Positions 24,048-29,216 of a DNA stretch of 29,216 nt are shown piece by piece. The notes beneath the pieces are model-generated. The model did not search any database, was not told the origin of the DNA, and worked only from the letters and a program-made list of their open reading frames with translations. The DNA is taken from contig JBEKIF010000054.1 in NCBI GenBank assembly GCA_050011895.1, forward strand, positions 1 to 29,216. Reading direction: 5' to 3'. Position 1 is the first letter of the stretch. The number at the start of each line of letters is the position of its first letter. The position numbers and the translations under genes were made by a program. The stretch is from DATBGO01 sp050011895 (GTDB lineage Bacteria; Actinomycetota; Actinomycetes; Streptosporangiales; Streptosporangiaceae).

Positions 24048-24343
24048 ATGAACCGCATCCGCACCATCGGCCGTCTCGCCTGCATCCTGGCCGGGCTGGC
24101 CGCCGCCCTGCTGACATACGGCGCCGCGTCCCCGGCGGCTTTCGCCTACCGCCTGCCGCCGCGCGGGGGTCCGGCGCGCCCGCCCGCCCCGCGACGCAGA
24201 TGAACGCCATCGCCACCGGCGGCATGCCCGGCTGGCAGATCACCCTGATCGTGGCGGCGGCCACGGCCCTGGCCGCCGCCGTAGCAGTAATCCTCGACCG
24301 GACCCGAGCAGCCCGGCGGCAGCGGACAACCTCGAGCCCATGA
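24048..24343 (+). pseudogene. Small secreted/membrane protein interrupted by a frameshift
   Basis: ATG 24048 follows GGAGG at a spacing of about six. It encodes an N-terminal signal-like helix, MNRIRTIGRLACILAGLAAA, ending SPAAFAYRLPPRG, but this frame stops at TGA about 24212. One base back, the sequence continues as ATQMNAIATGGMPGWQITLI with a second hydrophobic segment and ends RTRAARRQRTTSSP at TGA 24341. A single missing base in the GC-repetitive stretch about 24150-24200 restores one protein of about 98 residues with a signal sequence, a Pro-rich linker, a GGMPGWQ motif and a C-terminal transmembrane helix. I recognise this layout from small actinobacterial proteins. A sequencing error in the GC run is a real alternative. 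Confidence 0.6.
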
Positions 24344-24488
24344 CCCGTGCCGGATCTAACCCCGTGCCGCGCGGCGGGCAGGTGACGCCGCGCGGCCCAG
24401 GCTTTGGGCACCGAAACCTACGACACCCTTTCCGGACTGGAATCGGCACGCCAGCGCCGGGAGGCGAACAGTTCTGCCGATGTTACGG

Positions 24489-24516
24489 ACTTGATGGACT
24501 TGATGGACTTGGATCG
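24489..24516. repeat. Short tandem repeat ACTTGATGG
   Basis: Two perfect 9-bp units and a partial third (ACTTGGATCGG) lie just beyond the methyltransferase stop, outside any convincing gene. Probably replication slippage. Confidence 0.5.
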
Positions 24517-24523
24517 GGTGGCT

Positions 24524-25168
24524 TCAGGACCTGCGAGCGAGCAGGTATCCCTGCGGGGAACCCTCCTGGCCTTCGGCGGGGCGCCCGCCCCAGAACACGG
24601 CCGCAAAGCCAGCATCGGCCGCCCGGTGTTCCATCTCGCCGGGCGACAGCCAGTAGACATCGAATTCGACACCAAGGCCGGTGCTGCGGCCCCCGCGGCG
24701 GACCTGGCTGTCACCGGCCTTGAACGCTGTCACCAGGTAGCCTCCCGGCCTGACCACGCGGGCCAGCTCGCCGAAGGCCACCGGCCTATCGGACGGCGCG
24801 AGGTACATGAGGGAGTACCAGCAGACCACGCCGACCAGCGAGGCATCCGCGAAGGGCAGTGCACGCAGGTCGGCAACGCCGAAATCGAAGCCGGGCTGGT
24901 CACGGCGGGCTACCCGGATCATCTCGGGTGACAGGTCGATCCCCTGGGGGGACAGGCCCCTCGCGACCAGGTAGGGCGCGACCCGGCCCGTCCCGCAGCC
25001 GATATCCCCCACCGTGGTGCCCAGGCCTGCGGCCAGCGTCAGGTCGCAGAACAGGCCCAGCACCGCCCGCTCGGCGGGCATGCGGTCCAAAGCGCCAGCC
25101 AGGCGGTGAGCGTAAAACTCGGCCAGGACATCGTGCGCAGCCCTCAGCTCGTCCGTCTTGGCATCCAC
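24524..25168 (-). CDS. Class I SAM-dependent methyltransferase (214 aa)
   Basis: The Rossmann methyltransferase core is complete. Motif I VGDIGCGTGR lies at residues 53-62, the acidic residue binding the SAM ribose is in GIDLSPEM (about 76-83), motif II-like VADLRALPFADASL follows, and the post-core strand is LARVVRPGGYLVTAFKAG. The layout matches the methyltransferase 11/25 group acting on small molecules. The C-terminal VYWLSPGEMEHRAADAGF and GYLLARRS are typical ends. ATG 25168 is the natural start, beginning MDAKTDELRAAHD; its Shine-Dalgarno is weak. It is cytoplasmic. No neighbour indicates a substrate. A perfect 8-bp hairpin (25196-25222) lies upstream of the start. Confidence 0.9.
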   Translation of the reverse strand: MDAKTDELRAAHDVLAEFYAHRLAGALDRMPAERAVLGLFCDLTLAAGLGTTVGDIGCGTGRVAPYLVARGLSPQGIDLSPEMIRVARRDQPGFDFGVADLRALPFADASLVGVVCWYSLMYLAPSDRPVAFGELARVVRPGGYLVTAFKAGDSQVRRGGRSTGLGVEFDVYWLSPGEMEHRAADAGFAAVFWGGRPAEGQEGSPQGYLLARRS

Positions 25169-25195
25169 GAAGGGACCCTAACTGGCCCCGCCGAC

Positions 25196-25222
25196 AGAGG
25201 CAGATCCACGTCCGCTGCCTCT
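25196..25222. promoter_or_regulatory. Inverted repeat upstream of the methyltransferase gene
   Basis: AGAGGCAG and CTGCCTCT form perfect 8-bp arms around an 11-base spacer, 27 bases upstream of ATG 25168. It could be an operator or a leader hairpin. Confidence 0.4.
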
Positions 25223-25336
25223 AAATGCTGGGTGAGCTTCGACTGTCACGAAGCGTAGTCGCTGGCGAGCGCACCAACCCGCCGTTATCGCTGGAATAGT
25301 CCCTTCGGTTGGGTGCGTTGGAAGCCCGCAGAACGT

Positions 25337-25366
25337 GCCCGTTCGGGCATCTCTTGTTCGAGAGAT
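25337..25366 (-). terminator. Two adjacent hairpins beyond the lipoprotein stop
   Basis: On the minus strand ATCTCT-CGAACA-AGAGAT is followed directly by GCCC-GAAC-GGGC, 48-77 bases past the stop of the lipoprotein gene. There is no T-run. Tandem stems of this sort can terminate transcription in actinomycetes. Confidence 0.4.
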
Positions 25367-25413
25367 TCGGCCCAACTTGACATGCCTGATGGCACCTCCG
25401 ATGAGCTCATTGG

Positions 25414-27312
25414 CTAGCTTGAGCTCTTGCTGAGCAGGGTGCCGGTGGCGTCGGGCTGGCTGTAGTCGAGGGTCTGCTTGCTGACGCCCTGGGGCAGGCC
25501 GGCGAACAGCTGCAGCTGGGAGCCGCCTGAGTGCCAGTTGTATAGCGTCCCGGTCAGCGTGCCGGTCTCGTCCGGGCCGCTGTAGTAGTAGACGCGGCTG
25601 CTCCAGGCCTGCTGGCCAGCGTCGTCGTTGGAGATCACGTAGGACGTGCCGCTGGGGTCGTTGACCGCCATCGAGGAGATCTGCTCGGCTGGGTCGTAGG
25701 TGACGTCGTATTGCGGGTCGTCCGGTGTGCCGAATTTCTGGGTGTCCAGCTCGTCGGTGGACGTGTCCGCCGTCAGCTGGTAGGTGGGGGCGTTGACCGC
25801 GCCGTCGGCGCTGACCGTTGTGCCGGCGGCGTCCTGCAGGACGGCCTGGCTCGCGGCGGGGTCATATTCCCGGTACCAGTCGGCTATCGCGTCGGGGGCT
25901 GCGACCGTGGGGGTCAGCGTCACGCCGAGGTCCTGGGCGTACTGCCCGATCGAGTGGTAGAGCAGCGCGGCCCCGCTCAGGTAGGCGAAGGTGGCGAGCT
26001 GCAGCGACATATCGTATATGCCGGTGACCTTCTCCGCTTTTGCCACGGTTTCAGCGGAAAGGCCAAGCTTGAGCAGTAGCTTGACGGCGCGGTTGGCCGG
26101 CAGGCCGTGGACCACGTTTTCGATGGCGGCGGAGAGTTCCAGCTTGTGCGTGTTCGCCGCCAGGCGGGGCAGGGCCGCCGTCGCCGGATTGCCAACGAGG
26201 TCGACTCCGCCGAAGTGGTCGGTGCCCTCCGAGGCCAGGTCCGCCAGTTCGCTTTGCGGGTCGGAGGCCCAGTTGCCCACCGGGTCGCCGTAGTCGACGA
26301 AGTTGGTGAGCGTGCTCTCGCTGCCCGCCACCTCGTGGCCGGGCAGGCCGGGTGCGCCGAACGTGACCCCGCCGGTCACCCGGGAGCCGAGCGCCTGGGC
26401 CTGGGCCTGCGCCTCGGCGCCGCCCAGGCCGAAGCCGGTCACGTAGATCCTGGCGTTGTGGTCGGTCGCGGCCACCTGCTGGGCGAACTGCACCGCTGTG
26501 CTGAGCGCGGCCGGTGACACGCCCTGGTAGATCTGGACCTCGGCCAGGAAGGACGAGTTCTGGTAGGGGGTGGCGGTGCCGAATGGCGAGGCGAGATCGG
26601 CGTCCTCGTCGGCGATGATGATGTTGCCCTGGCCGTCGGTGAACTCCGCCCCTGCGAAGCCATCGTTGTCCACGTCATGGGCCTTCATTTCCATCCCCGT
26701 CGGCGCGTCGCTGTCGTCGCCGGCGTCGAGCCCGGCTACAGCGTTGGAAGCGAGCAGGCAGGCGGACGGGTTCTGGCGGGTGCAGTCCACCTGGCTGGCC
26801 ACGACCGCCGGCGTGTACGTGAACGTGTAGGTTGCGGTCGGCGGGTTGTAGGTGCACTGACCCGACGTGATGGTCCCCGAAACGGTGAGCGTATAAGACC
26901 CGTGTCGGGAGTAGGTGTGATCCCCCTCGAGCTTCGGGCTGTTCGCGGTGCTCGGGCCGGTAATGGTGACGGTCTGGTCCTGAGATCGATCCCCCCAGCT
27001 GATCGTTATCCTGTTGGTGGTCGTCGAGCAATTCCCGTCGGAGTACAGGTCCGTAGCCACCGTGGGATCGGCGCTGGTGCAGTCCGTTACACCGGGGCCG
27101 TACTGGCTGGAGAAGACGCATTCGCTGGGCCGGGTGGAGTTCGCCGGACTCGCGTTGGTCGCCGTAGCCGAAGCATGGCTGGTGCTGGCGGCACCGCCGC
27201 AGCCGGCCAGTGCCAGGGCGGCGACCGCCGCGACGGCGACCGTTCTGGCGGCCAATGGCTGACGCCCAGGGTGTCGTTCGCTGGGTGTGCGATTGCCGAG
27301 CAGCCATGTCAT
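25414..27312 (-). CDS. Lipoprotein with PKD-like domain and serine-less lipase-like domain (632 aa)
   Basis: The signal sequence ends with lipobox LAGC (Cys38), followed by a Ser/Thr/Ala linker, so the protein is exported and lipid-anchored. Residues about 100-148 look like a PKD/Ig-like sandwich (ISWGDRSQDQTVTITG, then GDHTYSRHGSYTLTVSG). From about 205 the pattern is that of a class 3 lipase or similar alpha/beta hydrolase: GAEFTDGQGNIIIA, then IYVTGFGLGGAEAQAQA and VTFGAPGLPG, then NFVDYGDPVGNW. The elbow should read GxSxGG, but Gly295 replaces the nucleophilic Ser. The acid-position Asp343 is present. It may therefore be a non-catalytic binding or structural protein. ATG 27312 follows GGAAAGG at a spacing of nine. 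The gene is intact and long. Confidence 0.8.
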   Translation of the reverse strand: MTWLLGNRTPSERHPGRQPLAARTVAVAAVAALALAGCGGAASTSHASATATNASPANSTRPSECVFSSQYGPGVTDCTSADPTVATDLYSDGNCSTTTNRITISWGDRSQDQTVTITGPSTANSPKLEGDHTYSRHGSYTLTVSGTITSGQCTYNPPTATYTFTYTPAVVASQVDCTRQNPSACLLASNAVAGLDAGDDSDAPTGMEMKAHDVDNDGFAGAEFTDGQGNIIIADEDADLASPFGTATPYQNSSFLAEVQIYQGVSPAALSTAVQFAQQVAATDHNARIYVTGFGLGGAEAQAQAQALGSRVTGGVTFGAPGLPGHEVAGSESTLTNFVDYGDPVGNWASDPQSELADLASEGTDHFGGVDLVGNPATAALPRLAANTHKLELSAAIENVVHGLPANRAVKLLLKLGLSAETVAKAEKVTGIYDMSLQLATFAYLSGAALLYHSIGQYAQDLGVTLTPTVAAPDAIADWYREYDPAASQAVLQDAAGTTVSADGAVNAPTYQLTADTSTDELDTQKFGTPDDPQYDVTYDPAEQISSMAVNDPSGTSYVISNDDAGQQAWSSRVYYYSGPDETGTLTGTLYNWHSGGSQLQLFAGLPQGVSKQTLDYSQPDATGTLLSKSSS

Positions 27313-27361
27313 GGAATGGTCCTTTCCGCTGGCCTGATCCGGAGCAATTACCGGGGTTTTG

Positions 27362-28489
27362 TTAACCGTATTTGTCGTTTACCGGCGAGGGCTGGGTGCG
27401 GCGGATGATGGTGGCGGCGATGGCGCAGGTGGCACACCCGGCGATGGACAGCAGGAGCTCGTTCCCCGTTCCATGGCCAGTCTGTCTTCGATGATCGACG
27501 CTAGGGGCGGACCGGCGTGCCTCCGATCCCCGTCCTCCCGGCCAGCCGCCGCCGTTGATCAGAACACAGGCGAGCGGCTCAGCTTCGTAACCTGGTGAGG
27601 AGCGCATATGACTCGATGCTGTCGCCGCGTCGTCTACGGCAACCTTCGTCGCCACTGCCAACGTCATCGCGGTCAACGAGTGCCACCCCGCCGTCCGCAA
27701 GACCCGCTCAGCTTGATAGATCTGCGGCTGGAAATCCTCGACGAGCTGGGCCGCTGCTGCGTGCGACAGCTCGCCGTCCTGAGTCCGCAGGGCGTCGTCG
27801 ACGCGCCGATCCAGATCCTCCCGCATGTTGATCAATACGTCGCCGTACTTGTCCCGGAACGAAGCGATTTCATCGGCGTTCGGCGAGCGCGGAACTGGCA
27901 GTACGCCATTCAGTGCCGTGATCCGGGGTTCTGCCCTCGTCAGCGAGCCCCTGATCCTCATTTGCGGTGGCCGATCAGCTATACACGTGGCGGATGCCTC
28001 GCTTAGCGCGAGGAATGACTCCGCGGTGCCTGTCACCGGCACCCGCTTTTCGATCTTGCCGCCTCCGGTCGTTCCTCGAGGCCAGCCGCTCCTCGGATTA
28101 CACAGGCCGAGCGCGACGGCGGACATCCACTCCTGAGCGGTAGTAGTTTCCACCGCTACGACCTCTGATGCTGGATGCATGTCGGCGAGATCGAGGTCAT
28201 CCGCTTGCTGTGGCAGCACTCGACAAAGAAACTGCTCGGGGTACAGCCGGGTGGCCTGCCCGGCGCGAAAGCGGGCACGCCAGCGTTCGAATTCTGCGGG
28301 ATCGAGTTGCTCCAGATCCGCCGCGAAGGCAAGGACGAAATCGATGTGCGCGTCGCCGGGAAAGGCGCGTGCGGCGAGCCCGGTATAGAGCAGCCCAGCT
28401 AACCGGCGCAGGAACTGCCCGATCTCCAGGGTGCGCGCGTAGGGCGGCAATACGGCGACCGTTTCCCAGTACAGCGCGCTGCGGGCCAA
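27362..28489 (-). CDS. Hypothetical protein, probably 5'-truncated (about 375 aa or more)
   Basis: The protein-like part reads SALYWETVAVLPPYARTLEI, then EFERWRARFRAG, EWMSAVALGL and NGVLPVPRSPNADEIASFRD followed by a charged helix. This resembles actinobacterial proteins of the DUF6236 kind (ALYW near the start, LPxP then a basic helix late), but the match is from memory and weak. The only start near the conserved beginning is TTG 28489. The frame continues upstream with good character (AIEPPDPTWLARS) to a TGA near 28540 without an ATG or GTG, so the true N-terminus may have been lost. The last about 70 residues, after VAVDDAATASS, look less coding and may follow a frameshift. Function unknown. 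Confidence 0.5.
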   Translation of the reverse strand: MARSALYWETVAVLPPYARTLEIGQFLRRLAGLLYTGLAARAFPGDAHIDFVLAFAADLEQLDPAEFERWRARFRAGQATRLYPEQFLCRVLPQQADDLDLADMHPASEVVAVETTTAQEWMSAVALGLCNPRSGWPRGTTGGGKIEKRVPVTGTAESFLALSEASATCIADRPPQMRIRGSLTRAEPRITALNGVLPVPRSPNADEIASFRDKYGDVLINMREDLDRRVDDALRTQDGELSHAAAAQLVEDFQPQIYQAERVLRTAGWHSLTAMTLAVATKVAVDDAATASSHMRSSPGYEAEPLACVLINGGGWPGGRGSEARRSAPSVDHRRQTGHGTGNELLLSIAGCATCAIAATIIRRTQPSPVNDKYG

Positions 28490-28605
28490 CCAAGTGGGAT
28501 CGGGTGGCTCGATCGCGGCAAAGCATACAGCCCCCTGTCATCAGCAAAAGCCCACGCCGGACAAGGGATCCCCGCATGCTGCTGGGATCAGCACCGCCCC
28601 TCGGC

Positions 28606-28740
28606 ATGGGCCCGACCAGGAAGCAGTTCCTGGCCGCGCAAGCCAGCAGCATCCTCACGGTTGACTTCGTCCACGTGAACACCGTGTTTGCTGCAGCGAA
28701 TCTACGCCCTGTCGTCATCGAACACGGCACCCGCGTGTTC
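28606..28740 (+). pseudogene. DDE transposase (integrase core) fragment
   Basis: The frame reads GPTRKQFLAAQASSILTVDF then VHVNTVF and VIEHGTR. This is the first part of the rve-type catalytic core of actinobacterial IS3/IS481-like transposases; the first catalytic Asp is in TVDF. Downstream similarity breaks up by frameshifts. There is no start codon or complete domain. It is a remnant. Confidence 0.6.
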
Positions 28741-28884
28741 ACCAGTCCGGCATCATCGCGGACCGTGATTGCACCATCCGGGCGACGCCTCATCACGCTC
28801 AAGTGGACCCGAGCCGACCAGGCCGCCCGGCACCAGCCGGGAGACCCGCGATCTGGCGCTGCGGCTGGCACGCGCGGCCCCGGC

Positions 28885-28983
28885 CTGAGGTATCGCAGAG
28901 TGCACGGCGAGGTGTGCGCGGCACGGTCACCATGTCAGCGAGGCGGCCGTGAGGACGATCCTGCGCGCCCGACGCCGCAGGCT
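28885..28983 (+). pseudogene. DDE transposase N-terminal (helix-turn-helix) fragment
   Basis: LRYRRVHGEVCAA continues, after one extra base near 28922, as GHHVSEAAVRTILRARRRR. This is the region that normally lies immediately before the catalytic core in the same transposase type. Here it lies after a core fragment, so the two pieces are out of order or derive from two insertions. What follows to the window end shows no gene. Confidence 0.5.
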
Positions 28984-29216
28984 GGCCAGGTGGAAAGCGC
29001 GCTGGCTGGAGTGCACCAGAGGCCGAGAAGGTTCGATTACACAGGTCATGACGTTGGTGAACCGGCCCGAACCTACCTCGGGCACGCCAGCACAGGAACC
29101 GGACTCCGCCGGTGGTCCACCAGCGGATCCCGCGCCTGCTGGGTGGTCCGGGAGTTATTTATGTCGGCGGCACGCTGAACGAAACATCAACAACGCTCAA
29201 TAACGGATGATCTGTA

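Noticed and set aside
25270..25318. Near inverted repeat GCGCACCAACCC / GGTTGGGTGCGT
   Set aside because: The arms pair only with an offset and the spacer is long; not convincing as a site.
28168..29178. Single long forward frame at the right end
   Set aside because: Its first half is antisense to the hypothetical gene at 27362-28489 and the transposase similarity is confined to short separated pieces in two frames.
1..29216. CRISPR arrays, rRNA genes, replication origin, integrase, known biosynthetic megagenes
   Set aside because: I looked for regularly spaced repeats, rRNA motifs, recombinase signatures and PKS/NRPS domains and saw none.

Overview
The window is strongly GC-rich, with GTG starts, long overlapping shadow frames and actinobacterial protein families (LAL-type LuxR regulator, DUF2795, DUF4389, UPF0158, PhlG-like hydrolase, Ala-rich lipoproteins). 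It comes from a soil-type actinomycete; I cannot name the genus. It is an accessory region in which intact enzyme genes sit among many broken genes and mobile-element remnants.

Layout. 1-2551: 3' end of a secreted/membrane TAP-like alpha/beta hydrolase, a tiny membrane protein, and a DUF4389 gene broken by two compensating single-base indels. 3155-3226 and 14260-14330: two same-orientation copies of the 3' half of a tRNA-Tyr gene (anticodon loop to CCA) with shared 3' flank, 11.1 kb apart. They resemble attachment-site scars of integrative elements. Between them lie an IS110 transposase remnant, a large LAL regulator divergent from a four-gene enzyme run (tautomerase, alpha/beta hydrolase, MBL-fold hydrolase, alpha/beta hydrolase), a 5' fragment of a group II intron, CBS-domain and DUF2795 proteins, and an arginase-fold protein. 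No integrase is visible.

14893-18343: a PhlG-type zinc C-C hydrolase with a TetR regulator behind it, converging on a lipoprotein of the arylsulfotransferase family. 19033-20589: a small secreted protein and a UPF0158 protein. 21083-23590: a decayed block. A TspO fragment, an SRPBCC gene with an internal deletion and an SDR lacking its start form a co-directional remnant operon, fused head-to-head to the C-terminal TPR part of a broken cyclase/ATPase-type regulator. 23715-28489: two small genes (one frameshifted), a SAM methyltransferase, a large lipoprotein with a PKD-like domain and a lipase-like domain that lacks its nucleophilic serine, and an unrecognised protein. The right edge holds two scrambled fragments of a DDE transposase.

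The most coherent functional unit is the LAL regulator with the divergent tautomerase/hydrolase/MBL/hydrolase run. Their shared 193-bp intergenic region carries four regularly spaced YACGTG motifs and a perfect 18-bp inverted repeat. This looks like an inducible small-molecule degradation or detoxification module. The adjacent PhlG/TetR pair suggests a second, related ability to cleave acylated phenolics. Substrates are inferred, not shown. Several breaks are single-base changes in or beside homopolymer runs, so assembly error must be excluded before calling those genes dead.
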